Of a stretch of DNA of 64,000 nucleotides, positions 42,892 through 52,701 are shown piece by piece (the first letter of the stretch is position 1; every line of letters starts with the position of its first letter). Origin of the DNA: Methylomonas sp. ZR1. Its GTDB lineage: Bacteria; Pseudomonadota; Gammaproteobacteria; Methylococcales; Methylomonadaceae. The DNA lies in assembly GCF_013141865.1 (NCBI RefSeq), contig NZ_RCST01000001.1, positions 744,001 to 808,000 of the forward strand, in the 5' to 3' direction. The position numbers and the translations under genes were made by a program. The notes under the pieces are model-generated. The model was not told the origin of the DNA and made no database searches. It was given only the letters and a program-made list of their open reading frames with translations.

Positions 42892-43141
42892 GGATTTTGT
42901 TTAATAATTAAAAAGCCTGAATATTGGGTCGACCAACGCACTGAACTTTTATCGTAGCAGAGATTAGTGAACTAGCTGAAAACCACTGTGCAAACTTTAG
43001 ATGTGGTCGACATAGCAGCAGGCTTATGATAACAGCGGTAAATAGCCATTCGCTAAACATTGGGATGAGTCTAGGCTCTGTAGCATATAGACGACGCGGG
43101 CGTTCGTAGTTGAGTAACCACTAAATAGCAGAGGAAATAGA

Positions 43142-44665
43142 ATGTTAAAAGCTTTAGGACTGCCTGAACACTGGCGTAAACCGCTGCTGGGCGTCGTGTT
43201 GGTTACCCTGGTTTCAGTAGCGGCTTTTTTTGAGACCTGGTCAGAAATTGTTGCTATTTGGTCTCGGTCAGACACATTCACGCACGGTTTTTTAGTGGCC
43301 CCGGTTAGTCTTTGGTTGATTTGGTCGCGCCGGGAGTTCTATAAAGATTTACGGCCGGCTTTTAGCCCGTTAGGTTTGCTGTTTATTATCGTTAGCGGAT
43401 TTGGCTGGTTAATTGCGGATTTGGTGCATGTGGCGGTGATTCAGCAATGGGCCGTGGTTGGTGTTTTGGTCGGTGGTTTTTGGGCCGTGCTTGGCAGTCA
43501 TACCGTCGCGCAAATGTTATTTCCGATAGTGTTTTTATTTTTGATGGTGCCATTCGGGGAAGCATTTATTCCGCCTTTAATGGAATACACCGCCACCTTT
43601 GTCGTTACGCTGATACGGCTGACCGGAATGAGTGTTTACCGGGAAGGCTTGTTTTTTACGCTAACCTCGGGTAACTGGTCGGTGGTAGAGGGTTGCAGCG
43701 GTTTGCGTTATTTGATTTCTTCGCTAACACTGGGTTCGGTCTATGCGTATCTCAATTACAGCAGCTACAAGAAACGGACTATCTTCATTACGCTCTCGTT
43801 TTTGGTGCCGATTTTAGCTAACGGTCTGCGCGCCTATTTGATTGTGATGATAGGCCACTTCAGTAACATGAAGCTGGCTGCGGGTGTCGATCACATCGTT
43901 TACGGCTGGGTGTTTTTTGGGATCGTCATGTTTGCGTTGTTTTATTTTGGCTCTTTTTGGCACGATTCGGATGCTGGGGTAGCGGCCGCATCGACCCCGG
44001 ATTTGGCGGGTGACTCTTACCTTGCTGATGCTGCAACGATTTACAAACATTATTGGCCGGCTTTAACGATAAGCGCTTTATGCGTTTTCATTTGGCCGTT
44101 TGCGTCACAAGGCCTATCCGCACTACAGGCCGCCCACATCGAGGTACCCGAGCGCTTTAGCAGTCCGTCTTTGCCTGATTGGCAGCCGGTTGCAGCGCCC
44201 GATTGGGGTTGGGAGCCCAATTTTAAGGGCGTGGTGGCGGATGCCAAAGTTTATTTAAGCGATGGTCAAACGATAGTCGGTATGTATTTTGCCAATTTTG
44301 GCGATGAAACCCAAGGTGGTGAACTGGTCAATTCGCAAAATTATCTGGTGCCGCAAAAACATCCTATTTGGCGGATGTTGCATGACGACGTCATTGCCAT
44401 GCAGTGGGCGGCCGATAAAAGCGGCGATATTGAAGAAGCGGTACTAAACAGTACGCATCGGAGTTTGTTGGTTGAGCGTTGGTATCGGATTGGCAACAAA
44501 AATACCGCCAATGCCTATCTGGCGAAATGGTGGCAATTGCTGAAACGTTTGTCAGGTGATGCATCCGCTGAGTTGCTCGTCGTGATGTATACCGAAACCC
44601 CGGATGGAGATTACGATTTGGCCCGGCAAAAATTGAAACAGCTCGCGATAGCTTGTTGTGATTAA
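43142..44665 (+). CDS. xrtA: exosortase A fused to an EpsI-like domain
   Basis: 507 residues. The N-terminal ~290 are a multi-helix membrane protein with the exosortase catalytic set: Cys185 in [11 protein letters not shown], Arg230 in NGLRAYLIV and His251 in GVDHIVYGW. The C-terminal part (about 310-500), after another hydrophobic segment ([16 protein letters not shown]), is an EpsI/DUF3485-type periplasmic domain ([18 protein letters not shown]). Exosortases process PEP-CTERM proteins during transit to the surface; the XrtA type sits with exopolysaccharide genes. No PEP-CTERM substrate gene is in this window. AGAGGAA precedes ATG 43142. Confidence 0.92.
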   Translation: MLKALGLPEHWRKPLLGVVLVTLVSVAAFFETWSEIVAIWSRSDTFTHGFLVAPVSLWLIWSRREFYKDLRPAFSPLGLLFIIVSGFGWLIADLVHVAVIQQWAVVGVLVGGFWAVLGSHTVAQMLFPIVFLFLMVPFGEAFIPPLMEYTATFVVTLIRLTGMSVYREGLFFTLTSGNWSVVEGCSGLRYLISSLTLGSVYAYLNYSSYKKRTIFITLSFLVPILANGLRAYLIVMIGHFSNMKLAAGVDHIVYGWVFFGIVMFALFYFGSFWHDSDAGVAAASTPDLAGDSYLADAATIYKHYWPALTISALCVFIWPFASQGLSALQAAHIEVPERFSSPSLPDWQPVAAPDWGWEPNFKGVVADAKVYLSDGQTIVGMYFANFGDETQGGELVNSQNYLVPQKHPIWRMLHDDVIAMQWAADKSGDIEEAVLNSTHRSLLVERWYRIGNKNTANAYLAKWWQLLKRLSGDASAELLVVMYTETPDGDYDLARQKLKQLAIACCD

Positions 44666-44817
44666 ACGGCTACGCTGAGCTTATTGTGACAATTCAATGA
44701 AAACGCAGGGGCAAATTTGTGAGTCAAATTACCTGATCCAAGGCTTGACCCCAGCAGTTACCTAAATGTTAGACTAGCTCAACCCATTTTCATTCAGCCC
44801 GTAAGGAAAACGACATT

Positions 44818-46218
44818 ATGATCCCGGTAGTATTATCAGGTGGTTCAGGAACTCGGCTATGGCCTTTGTCTCGTGGTCAGTATCCCAAGCAATTTTTGCC
44901 CTTGGTGTCCGGCAACACCATGCTTCAGGAAACCATTTTAAGGCTTGATGGCGTTGCCGGCTTACAGGCACCCATTGCGGTTTGTAATGAAGATCATCGG
45001 TTTATGCTCGCAGAGCAAATGCGGGAAATCGGCATCAAACCGGCTGCCATTATTTTGGAGCCTGTCGGCAAAAATACCGCACCGGCCGTAGCGATGGCGG
45101 CATTAAGTGCACGTTCCGAAGACGATGTATTGTTGATTTTGCCGGCTGACCATGTGGTCGGTAATCGTGCCGCTTTCCATCGGGCGGTGGTTCAAGCCGA
45201 ACTGTTGGCGAAACAGGATCTTTTGGTGACGTTTGGCATCGTCGCGACCGAGCCGGAAACCGGCTATGGCTACATCAAGCGCGGCGATACCCGTCATGGT
45301 GAAGCCTATAAAGTTGCCGCATTTGTTGAAAAGCCCGATTTGCAAACCGCGCAGCGCTATCTGGAAAGTGGCGAATATTTTTGGAACAGCGGCATGTTCG
45401 CTTTTAAAGCGGGTTGCTTTTTGCGTGAGCTGGAAAAATTCAATCCGGAAATGCTGGAAGTGTGTAGAGAAGCTTTGCGGGCGGCAAAACCGGATATGGA
45501 TTTTGTGCGTTTGGATAAGCAGATTTTTTCGACGTGTCCATCAGATTCCATCGATTACGCGGTGATGGAGAAAACCGATAAGGCGGTAGTGATCCCGTTG
45601 GATGCAGAATGGAATGACGTCGGTTCTTGGTCCGCGCTTTGGGACGTAACGGATAAAGATGCAGCCGGCAACGCCATCAAAGGCGATGTGTTAACGGTGG
45701 ATACTTGCAACTCCTATATTCACTCGGCCAACAAATTGGTAGCGGTGATCGGTGTGGATAATTTGGTGGTGGTTGAAACCGACGATGCGGTCATGATTGC
45801 CGCGAAGGATAGGGTGCAAGACGTCAAGGAAGTAGTCGATCAACTGAAAAAATTGAAACGCAGTGAAGCCAGTGTGCATCGTAAAGTTTACAGACCTTGG
45901 GGACATTACGATTTGGTCGATGCCGGTGAGCGCCATCAAACCAAGCGTATTGTCGTGAAGCCCGGCGCCAAATTATCAGTACAAAAGCATCATCACCGCG
46001 CAGAGCATTGGGTAGTTGTCAAAGGTACTGCCTGGGTGGATAAAAACGGTGAGAAAATTTTAGTCACCGAGAATGAATCGATTTATATCCCTTTGGGGGT
46101 TATTCACAGCCTGGAGAATCCGGGGGTGATTCCATTGGAAATGGTGGAAGTCCAGTCCGGCAGCTATCTAGGCGAAGACGATATCGTCCGTTACGAAGAT
46201 CAATACGGTCGTATTTAA
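44818..46218 (+). CDS. manC: mannose-1-phosphate guanylyltransferase / mannose-6-phosphate isomerase
   Basis: 466 residues, full length for the bifunctional AlgA/ManC/XanB type. The N-terminal nucleotidyltransferase carries VLSGGSGTRLWPLSRGQYPKQ and later FVEKPD. The C-terminal cupin (about 345-466) with LSVQKHHHRAEHWVVVKGTA and a YIPLGVIHSLENPG block is the isomerase part. It makes GDP-mannose for the exopolysaccharide. AAGGAAA precedes ATG 44818. It is 152 bp after the exosortase gene on the same strand, consistent with supply of mannose-derived donors to the adjacent operon. Confidence 0.95.
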   Translation: MIPVVLSGGSGTRLWPLSRGQYPKQFLPLVSGNTMLQETILRLDGVAGLQAPIAVCNEDHRFMLAEQMREIGIKPAAIILEPVGKNTAPAVAMAALSARSEDDVLLILPADHVVGNRAAFHRAVVQAELLAKQDLLVTFGIVATEPETGYGYIKRGDTRHGEAYKVAAFVEKPDLQTAQRYLESGEYFWNSGMFAFKAGCFLRELEKFNPEMLEVCREALRAAKPDMDFVRLDKQIFSTCPSDSIDYAVMEKTDKAVVIPLDAEWNDVGSWSALWDVTDKDAAGNAIKGDVLTVDTCNSYIHSANKLVAVIGVDNLVVVETDDAVMIAAKDRVQDVKEVVDQLKKLKRSEASVHRKVYRPWGHYDLVDAGERHQTKRIVVKPGAKLSVQKHHHRAEHWVVVKGTAWVDKNGEKILVTENESIYIPLGVIHSLENPGVIPLEMVEVQSGSYLGEDDIVRYEDQYGRI

Positions 46219-46377
46219 CTCGGAATTGCTTGCTTATCGCCGCGTCTGTTTACGTGGCGCCTGGACTTGCATATTGTGTAAATTATCTGTCAGTGACTAC
46301 TTTAAGCAGATGGTTTGCATCAATCCATCGTTTGATGTGTCATCAAAATTAAGTGCTTTTGTCTAAATTTACTGAAG

Positions 46378-46412
46378 TTCGCCGTTCAACGAAGAGCGGC
46401 GAAGGATTTTTT
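46378..46412 (+). terminator. candidate intrinsic terminator downstream of manC
   Basis: TTCGCCG (46378-46384) pairs with CGGCGAA (46397-46403), followed by GGA and a run of six T (46407-46412). It lies 160 bp after the manC stop. The loop of 12 bases is rather long, which lowers confidence. The rest of the 274-bp gap to corA shows no other clear feature. Confidence 0.45.
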
Positions 46413-46492
46413 GTCAGCGTTTTGGTTTAAAGTTAGCCGTTTTATACCCGCCGAATAAAAAATTTGGTGCTTGCTTTATTCCGGAGTTGCTC

Positions 46493-47770
46493 TTGTCGTT
46501 ACAAACAATCAACGATTTGTTGAAAAAACATAAGCTTGTCGAAGGCATGCTGAACAATCAGCCCATGCCGCGCCGTAAGCTAATCACTGCTTTGGTACAA
46601 AAGCAGCACATGGTGGAACTGCGTAGTCTGTTGGCGCGGCTGTCTGCTATCGAAATTGGGCAAATTCTGCATGCTCTGGACCTGGAAGATGCGAACTTGG
46701 TTTGGCAGCAGGTCGAGGAAGCCAGACAGGACGATGTGCTTTGGGAATTGTCCGATACCTTGCGCGAGGAATTGGTCGGCGACCGAGAACCGCATTGTGG
46801 CGTGGGACAAATGAGCGCATTCGAGTTGGTCGAAGGTCGCCTCGCTAAGGTCGCTATCACCTGCCGCCACGACTTGTATGCAATCAAGCCGATTTGGATC
46901 GATTTGTTGGCGCCAAGCAAAGCGCAAAGGCTGCTTATTGGGCAACATTATGGCCTGGAGTTGCCGGACCCCCTGGATTTGACCGATTTGGAAGCCAGTG
47001 CCCGGTTCTACGTCGAGGATCAGCACGAAATTCATATACATTCGGATTTTTTACTGGATCGCGAAGGTAAGTCTCGCAGCGTGCCGGTCGCATTTATATT
47101 GCGTGGCGACATGTTGTTCTCGGTACGTAGCGAAGAATTGCCGGTGTTTCGCTTACAGCGTTTACGGGCCCGCACGCAGCCAGGCTTTGTCTCTGACTGT
47201 AAGGATATGTTGCTGGATTTATACGGCGCCGAAGCCGAGTATTCCGCGGACGCGCTGGAGAATATTTATGAGCAGTTGGAAATTGTCAGCAAAAAAGTTT
47301 TGAGCCAGGATATTAGCGACGAAGAAGCCGCGGATATTTTGACTGATATTGCCGCAGAGGAGGATTTAAATGGCCGAATCCGCCGGAATATGCTCGACAC
47401 TCAGCGCGCCGTGTCGTTTTTGATTCGCCGCAAACTGCTGAATACCACGCAGTTGGAAGATGCGCAGCAAATTCTGCGCGATATAGAATCGCTTAATAGC
47501 CATACCGCGTTTTTGTTCGACAAGATTAACTTCCTAATGGATGCCACCGTCGGTTTTATCAATATCAATCAGAACAAGGTGATCAAGATTTTCTCGGTTG
47601 CTTCGGTGGCAATGTTGCCGCCCACCCTGATTGCCAGTATTTACGGTATGAACTTTGAGAATATGCCGGAATTGCAGTGGATGCTGGGTTATCCTTTTGC
47701 ACTCGGATTGATGACTATCTCGGTATTATTGCCGTTTATTTTCTTTAAAAGGAAGGGTTGGTTGAGGTAA
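46493..47770 (+). CDS. CorA-family magnesium/divalent cation transporter
   Basis: About 425 residues. The large cytoplasmic N-terminal part begins with helical repeats like those of MgtE N-domains (LRSLLARLSAIEIGQILHAL). The CorA core follows, with two C-terminal helices around the GMN signature YGMNFENMPEL, and a basic tail (FFKRKGWLR). The first ~130 residues are longer than in standard CorA, so this is a CorA subgroup with an extra regulatory domain. Of two in-frame TTG codons I prefer 46493, which has CGGAG at the right distance; 46487 overlaps it. A strong terminator follows. Confidence 0.88.
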   Translation: MSLQTINDLLKKHKLVEGMLNNQPMPRRKLITALVQKQHMVELRSLLARLSAIEIGQILHALDLEDANLVWQQVEEARQDDVLWELSDTLREELVGDREPHCGVGQMSAFELVEGRLAKVAITCRHDLYAIKPIWIDLLAPSKAQRLLIGQHYGLELPDPLDLTDLEASARFYVEDQHEIHIHSDFLLDREGKSRSVPVAFILRGDMLFSVRSEELPVFRLQRLRARTQPGFVSDCKDMLLDLYGAEAEYSADALENIYEQLEIVSKKVLSQDISDEEAADILTDIAAEEDLNGRIRRNMLDTQRAVSFLIRRKLLNTTQLEDAQQILRDIESLNSHTAFLFDKINFLMDATVGFININQNKVIKIFSVASVAMLPPTLIASIYGMNFENMPELQWMLGYPFALGLMTISVLLPFIFFKRKGWLR

Positions 47771-47928
47771 GCGAGCAATTTACATACCGCTGAACTGTTT
47801 AACGCTCAAACTCAACCTGCGACAATATGTCACATTTGAATTTGAAATTTTCGCCACTATGATTAACCTAACTTTTTAGTTCGGTTTGATAGTTTAAAGT
47901 TGCGTTATATTTCTTCCTATTGCTTCTA

Positions 47929-47960
47929 AGGCGGTTATTAAAAATAACCGCCTTTTTTTT
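47929..47960 (+). terminator. intrinsic terminator of the corA-like gene
   Basis: AGGCGGTTATT (47929-47939) and AATAACCGCCT (47943-47953) form a perfect 11-bp stem with a 3-base loop, directly followed by a run of eight T. Only the plus-strand reading has the T-run, so it serves the corA-like gene and not the convergent CNNM gene. Confidence 0.9.
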
Positions 47961-47978
47961 GCCTAAAATAAATTTTGG

Positions 47979-49223
47979 TCAGCGTTTGGGATTGAATTTA
48001 ATCAGCTTGATCGCGTTTTCATCGCGCTTAATTATTTCAATAATATGCCCATGCAGTTTCACGCTGGTACCCGGTTCCGGAATGGTTTCCATGTATTCGA
48101 TTACCAAGCCATTCAATGTTTTCGGGCCTTCGGTGGGCAAATCCCAATGCGTGATGCGATTGAGTTCGCGGATGGTTACGCCGGCATCCACCAGATAGCT
48201 ACCGTCTTTTTGCATTTTTATATCGGGTTCTTCGGAGACCAATTCACCGACGATTTCCTGTAATAAATCATCCAGCGTCACTAAGCCCTGTACATCGCCA
48301 TATTCGTCTACTACCAAGCCGATACGGAGTTTTTCGGCCTTAAAGATTTGCATTTGCTTGTGAATCGAGGTGCTGGCCGGAATGAAAAAAGGCTTGGACA
48401 GGCTATTGGTGATATTGTGTTTATCGAAATCAGGGTCGCTAATTTGTGCCAAAATCGTACGTAAATGTAGAAAACCTATCACCCGGTCTATATTTTTTTT
48501 GTATACCGGCAGGCGAGTATGCGGGCTATTTTGTAGTTGTTCGATAATGTCTTCTACCGATTCTTCCAGATCGATACCGATAATTTCATTGCGATGGGTC
48601 ATGATGTCGGTAACGCTGGCGGATTCCAAATCTAAAATACTCAACAGCATGTTTTGATAGCGCGTCGGCAAATGATTGGCATCCGAAACGATACTTTTTA
48701 ACTCGTCTTTATTTAGCGATTCGATAGCTGTATTACTCGAGCTTTTAATACCGAATGGCCATAACAACAGGCTGGATATAGCGTTAATCACCCATACCAA
48801 GGGATAAAATATCTTTAATAACGGAATGTAAATCCAGGAGGACAGCAACGCCAGTAACTCCGGTTTGAGGGCGCCCAGGGTTTTTGGGGTTACTTCGGAA
48901 AATACCAGCATGCCGAAAGTTAGCAGGCCGATAGCGGGGGCTATAGCGTTATCTCCGCTGACGCGGATGGCAATCAAGGTTGTTAAGGACGACGCCAGGA
49001 TATTGACAAAATTGTTGCCCAGCAGGATCAGGCCCAGCAAACGGTCCGGCCTTTTTAAGAGTTGATGGGCTTTAATCGCGCCCTTATGATTTTTTTTCAC
49101 CAAATGCTGCAAGCGATAACGGTTCAGCGTCATCAAGGCGGTTTCAGAGCCGGAAAAAAAAGCTGAAATAATCAGTAAGGCTGCCAGTATACCGAACAGT
49201 ATACTCAAAGATATGTCGTTCAA
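47979..49223 (-). CDS. CNNM/CorB-family membrane protein (DUF21-CBS-CorC_HlyC)
   Basis: 414 residues. The DUF21 transmembrane domain (about 1-190) contains FFSGSETALMTLNRYRL and SEVTPKTLGAL. Two CBS domains (about 205-325) follow with IMTHRNEIIGIDLEE and VVDEYGDVQGLVTLDDLL. A CorC_HlyC domain ends the protein (about 335-414; YLVDAGVTIRELNRITHWDLP). This is the CorB/YfjD type implicated in magnesium efflux or CorA-dependent transport. It converges on the corA-like gene, which supports the magnesium link. Confidence 0.92.
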   Translation of the reverse strand: MNDISLSILFGILAALLIISAFFSGSETALMTLNRYRLQHLVKKNHKGAIKAHQLLKRPDRLLGLILLGNNFVNILASSLTTLIAIRVSGDNAIAPAIGLLTFGMLVFSEVTPKTLGALKPELLALLSSWIYIPLLKIFYPLVWVINAISSLLLWPFGIKSSSNTAIESLNKDELKSIVSDANHLPTRYQNMLLSILDLESASVTDIMTHRNEIIGIDLEESVEDIIEQLQNSPHTRLPVYKKNIDRVIGFLHLRTILAQISDPDFDKHNITNSLSKPFFIPASTSIHKQMQIFKAEKLRIGLVVDEYGDVQGLVTLDDLLQEIVGELVSEEPDIKMQKDGSYLVDAGVTIRELNRITHWDLPTEGPKTLNGLVIEYMETIPEPGTSVKLHGHIIEIIKRDENAIKLIKFNPKR

Positions 49224-49366
49224 GGCAACGGGGCTCTTGGTTGTTAAACATCGAGCTAGTTTCTATGTTGTGGAAAATTTGTCAAGCTGCAAAATGGGAT
49301 GGCTGATTAGTCAATCGATGTAAATAACATGAACTAAACTATGCAATAGCTTGAAATGGGGCCATT

Positions 49367-49395
49367 TTGACAATAACCGGATTCGATGCTTAACT
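49367..49395 (+). promoter_or_regulatory. candidate sigma-70 promoter for the fleQ-like gene
   Basis: TTGACA at 49367-49372 is a perfect -35 box. At 17 bp spacing lies TTAACT (49390-49395), a moderate -10; shifting one base gives TAACTT. The fleQ-like start codon is at 49453, leaving a leader of ~50 bases. Confidence 0.4.
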
Positions 49396-49452
49396 TAAAA
49401 TCAGCAACCCCCCTTCCGCCTTAAAACAACGTAGTTTGCAGAGAATATACGC

Positions 49453-50868
49453 ATGGCTTTGCCAGAAATTTTGCTCATTGATGACAACACCCACCGCAGT
49501 CAGCAAGTGGAAGGCATACTCCGGTTTTTGGAATATCGCGTGGAGGCGGTTGCCAGTAGCGATTTTGAAGCGGCGTTTAGAGATCATGACAGTTTCGGTG
49601 CGGTATTTGTCGGCTGCGGCGGAGACAAGCAAGCCAGCTTGATCAAAACGGTCACCGAAAGCGTCGGCGATATTCCTGTGGTTTTGCTGGTGGACGCCGG
49701 TGGGCCGCAGGTGGTTAGCGCCATTCAGCAAATGGTCAATAAAACCTTGGAGTGGCCGACTGTCTACCCGCTATTGATCCAACTATTGGACAGTTTGCCG
49801 CAGCCTGCGCAAGCCAGTAAAAAGTCGCTGCCTGATAAGGGTCTGGCGGGTAAAAGCAAAGCCATTCAAAAAACCCGTGCGCAGATCGATCAAGTCGCCA
49901 AATCCGACGCCACGGTGCTTATCCTCGGCGAATCCGGCACAGGTAAGGAAGTAGTGGCGCAAGCGCTGCATCGTGCCTCTGCGCGGCGAGACAGGCCATT
50001 CGTGCCGGTCAATTGCGGGGCTATTCCCGGTGAACTGCTGGAAAGCGAATTGTTCGGCCACGAGAAGGGCGCATTTACCGGCGCGTTGACCTCGCGGCAA
50101 GGTCGTTTCGAAATGGCGGAAGGCGGTACGCTGTTTTTGGATGAAATCGGCGACATGCCGATGCCGATGCAGGTTAAGTTGTTAAGAGTATTGCAGGAAC
50201 GCACTTTCGAACGTGTCGGCAGCAATAAAACCATCCATTGCGATGTGCGGATTATTGCTGCGACGCATCGTCACCTCGAACAGGAAATCGCCGAGAAGCG
50301 CTTTCGAGAGGATTTGTTCTACCGTCTGAATGTGTTCCCGATCGAAGTGCCAGCCTTGCGGGAAAGAGCCGAAGATATTCCTTATTTAATCAACGACCTG
50401 ATTGCCCGCATGGAAGCCGCCAACCGGGGTACCGTCAGTTTATCGCCTCGCGCAATCGCCACCTTGATGCAACACAGTTGGCCCGGTAACGTCCGCGAGT
50501 TGTCAAATTTGATCGAGCGCTTAGCCATCATTAGTCCGGATGCTAGTGTCGATGTCAGTGATTTACCGGAAAAATTTCAGGGCTATGAAGTACCGGAAGG
50601 CGTGCAGATTGTATTGCCGGAGCAGGATATTCACATTGTGCGGCCGGCTGAGCGAGAAGCGCTGGCGATGCCGACACCCGGTGCAGTCGCGGCCGTGCAT
50701 TTACCCGAACAAGGTATCGATCTTAAGGAATATTTGACCGATCTCGAGAACGAATTGATTCGTCAGGCTTTGGAAGAATGCAATGGCGTTGTAGCGCATG
50801 CTGCCAAACTGCTGAATATGCGCAGAACCACGCTCGTGGAAAAGCTGCGCAAAACCGATACGGCTTAG
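49453..50868 (+). CDS. FleQ-like sigma-54-dependent transcriptional activator
   Basis: 471 residues. The N-terminal receiver-like domain (about 1-115) has no phosphorylatable Asp at the usual strand end (AVFVGCGGD), as in FleQ. The AAA+ domain (about 130-365) has Walker A GESGTGKE, the sigma-54 contact loop GAFTGA, Walker [14 protein letters not shown] and the R-finger region [13 protein letters not shown]. The C-terminal Fis-type helix-turn-helix reads [28 protein letters not shown]. In Pseudomonas FleQ an LFRS motif before the AAA+ domain binds c-di-GMP; here that place reads [12 protein letters not shown], so the Arg is not kept. It may control flagellar or exopolysaccharide genes; sigma-54-like sites occur in this window. 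Confidence 0.88.
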   Translation: MALPEILLIDDNTHRSQQVEGILRFLEYRVEAVASSDFEAAFRDHDSFGAVFVGCGGDKQASLIKTVTESVGDIPVVLLVDAGGPQVVSAIQQMVNKTLEWPTVYPLLIQLLDSLPQPAQASKKSLPDKGLAGKSKAIQKTRAQIDQVAKSDATVLILGESGTGKEVVAQALHRASARRDRPFVPVNCGAIPGELLESELFGHEKGAFTGALTSRQGRFEMAEGGTLFLDEIGDMPMPMQVKLLRVLQERTFERVGSNKTIHCDVRIIAATHRHLEQEIAEKRFREDLFYRLNVFPIEVPALRERAEDIPYLINDLIARMEAANRGTVSLSPRAIATLMQHSWPGNVRELSNLIERLAIISPDASVDVSDLPEKFQGYEVPEGVQIVLPEQDIHIVRPAEREALAMPTPGAVAAVHLPEQGIDLKEYLTDLENELIRQALEECNGVVAHAAKLLNMRRTTLVEKLRKTDTA

Positions 50869-50886
50869 ACCGCACACCGCCTTGCC

Positions 50887-52104
50887 ATGAATAAACTCGA
50901 TGCTGAATTGTCGTCAGCCTTACTGATACCGGAAATTGTCGCCAATATTGCCGTTATTCGCCAATTGCGCCGCGATATACACGCCCATCCGGAGTTGTGC
51001 TTCGAAGAGATGCGTACCGCGGATTTGGTCGCGGCTAAACTGACCGAATGGGGGATTCCTATTCATCGCGGCTTGGGTAAAACCGGTGTAGTCGGGATCA
51101 TCAAAGCAGGGAGTTCCGACAAGGCAATCGGCTTGCGTGCCGATATGGACGCCTTGCCGATGCATGAACAAAACAGCTTTGCACATGCCTCGCGGTACCC
51201 AGGCAAAATGCACGGCTGCGGGCATGATGGCCATACCGCGATGTTGTTGGCTGCGGCGCAATATCTGGCAACCCAGCGTTATTTTGACGGGACTGTCTAT
51301 CTAATATTCCAACCGGCGGAAGAGGGCGGTGGCGGCGCCGATGAGATGATCAAGGACGGCCTGTTTGAACTGTTTCCGATGCAAGCGGTTTACGGCATGC
51401 ACAATTGGCCGGAGTTGCCGGCTGGGCAATTTGCGGTGAGTCCCGGACCGGTGATGGCATCATTGAATACTTTTCGGATCGTGATTCGGGGCAAAGGCTG
51501 CCATGCAGCATTGCCGCACTTGGGATTGGATCCGGTGCCGGTGGCCGCGCAAATGATTATGGCGTTTCAAACCATCTTAACCCGCAGCGCCCATCCCTTG
51601 GATAACGGTTTGATTTCAGTCACGATGTTACATGCCGGTGAGGCGACCAATATTATTGCCGATACCTGCGAGCTAGCCGGTACGGTACGCACATTCTCCA
51701 ACCAATTACTGGATTTGATCGAAACCCGTATGCAGGAAGTAGCCCGGCATATTTGTCTGGCACATGGAATGGCATGTGATTTTGAATTTAAACGTAGCTA
51801 TCCGCCGACGGTTAATCACCGTGAGGCAGTCGAAACGTCGCGTAGCGTCATGGCCTCTATTGTTGGCGACCGGCATGTTTTGGAGCAAAAAGCCACGATG
51901 GGCGCCGAAGATTTTGCGTTTATGCTGCAAAAGTTACCCGGTAGCTACTGTTTCATCGGCAACGGCGCCGGTGATCATCGCAGTATTGGTCATGGCGCCG
52001 GTCCTTGTGCCCTGCATAACACCAGTTACGATTTTAACGATGATATTTTGCCTCTAGGCGCGACCTATTGGGTGAGATTGGTAGAAACTTGTCTGTCAGC
52101 TTAA
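50887..52104 (+). CDS. M20-family amidohydrolase (hippurate/IAA-amino-acid hydrolase type)
   Basis: 405 residues. The metallopeptidase core carries metal-ligand segments RADMDALPMHEQN, GKMHGCGHDGHTAML and IFQPAEEGGGGADEMIKDG, plus GAEDFAFMLQKLPG near the C-terminus. A dimerisation insert (about 185-300) lies between. It hydrolyses N-acyl amino acids or related amides; the substrate cannot be read from sequence. It starts 18 bp after the fleQ-like gene and is probably co-transcribed with it, although no functional link is obvious. Confidence 0.9.
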   Translation: MNKLDAELSSALLIPEIVANIAVIRQLRRDIHAHPELCFEEMRTADLVAAKLTEWGIPIHRGLGKTGVVGIIKAGSSDKAIGLRADMDALPMHEQNSFAHASRYPGKMHGCGHDGHTAMLLAAAQYLATQRYFDGTVYLIFQPAEEGGGGADEMIKDGLFELFPMQAVYGMHNWPELPAGQFAVSPGPVMASLNTFRIVIRGKGCHAALPHLGLDPVPVAAQMIMAFQTILTRSAHPLDNGLISVTMLHAGEATNIIADTCELAGTVRTFSNQLLDLIETRMQEVARHICLAHGMACDFEFKRSYPPTVNHREAVETSRSVMASIVGDRHVLEQKATMGAEDFAFMLQKLPGSYCFIGNGAGDHRSIGHGAGPCALHNTSYDFNDDILPLGATYWVRLVETCLSA

Positions 52105-52364
52105 ATAATGCCTGCCAAACGACTGTGACAGAGTGGATTGAAAATGCCGGTTTTGTGACAACTCTGGCAGTTTTTGCGACAAAATTGCCAGGTCAGTGCA
52201 CAGTTTTCCATGCTTAGCTCATGAGGAGAGCGGTTTCCTTCAAAGCATCAACCCAGAGAAAGAATCAGTCGGTTTTCTTTTGTTTTAGAAAAAGCAGGAT
52301 TTTGAGGTACTTGGACGGATTCCGGTTTGCGTTCAGGCTATTGAAGCGTAATCGATGAGTGATT

Positions 52365-52380
52365 TGGCGTGGATCATGCT
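52365..52380 (+). promoter_or_regulatory. candidate sigma-54 promoter of the small orphan gene
   Basis: TGGCGTGGATCATGCT matches 9 of 12 defined positions of TGGCACG-N4-TTGC(A/T) with correct 12-bp GG-to-GC spacing. Transcription would start near 52391, 30 bp before ATG 52421. The rest of the 316-bp gap after the amidohydrolase gene (52105-52420) shows no coding sequence. Confidence 0.45.
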
Positions 52381-52420
52381 GCTTGGTTGTTGGGTTTAAC
52401 CAGCAAATTAGGTGGATGTC

Positions 52421-52633
52421 ATGAAAACCTCAAGCAACGAAATCACCCAACTCAGCAACACACGCACTTTATTCGTTGAAACGCTGAGTCAGCAATTTAT
52501 CGCGCTAACCGGCTGCGGCGTTTATGTCTATCTCAACCCGGTCGATATCAGCGGTTTGTTCAACCAATACTTAAGCGATACGCTGTCGATTAATACGTTC
52601 GCCAGACAATGTGTGAAAAACGTATTGGAATAA
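52421..52633 (+). CDS. small protein of unknown function
   Basis: 70 residues from ATG 52421, with AGGTGG five bases upstream. The sequence is soluble, without signal peptide; the middle QQFIALTGCGVYVYLNPVDI is moderately hydrophobic. I recognise no family. It stands alone: 307+ bp after the amidohydrolase gene and converging on mgtC. The good ribosome site and the sigma-54-like promoter support it as a real gene, perhaps a regulatory small protein. Confidence 0.55.
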   Translation: MKTSSNEITQLSNTRTLFVETLSQQFIALTGCGVYVYLNPVDISGLFNQYLSDTLSINTFARQCVKNVLE

Positions 52634-52701
52634 CCCGGCAATTCAACTGAGAAAAGCGGTGAGGAAGCAGGGCGTCCTATCGATTCCCTGTTTCCTGACG
52701 C

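Noticed and set aside
43024..43281. 85-codon minus-strand frame at the exosortase start
   Set aside because: It overlaps the N-terminus of the exosortase gene antisense and lacks any supporting signal.
44742..44757. AGGCTTGACCCCAGCA as a sigma-54 promoter for manC
   Set aside because: Spacing is right but only 7 of 12 defined positions match; too weak to list.
44670..44770. c-di-GMP (GEMM-type) riboswitch upstream of manC
   Set aside because: A short AACGCAGGGGCAAA stretch recalls the motif, but the second conserved block and the pairing are missing.
46255..46271. TGGCGCCTGGACTTGCA as a sigma-54 promoter for the corA-like gene
   Set aside because: GG-to-GC spacing is 13 bp instead of the strict 12.
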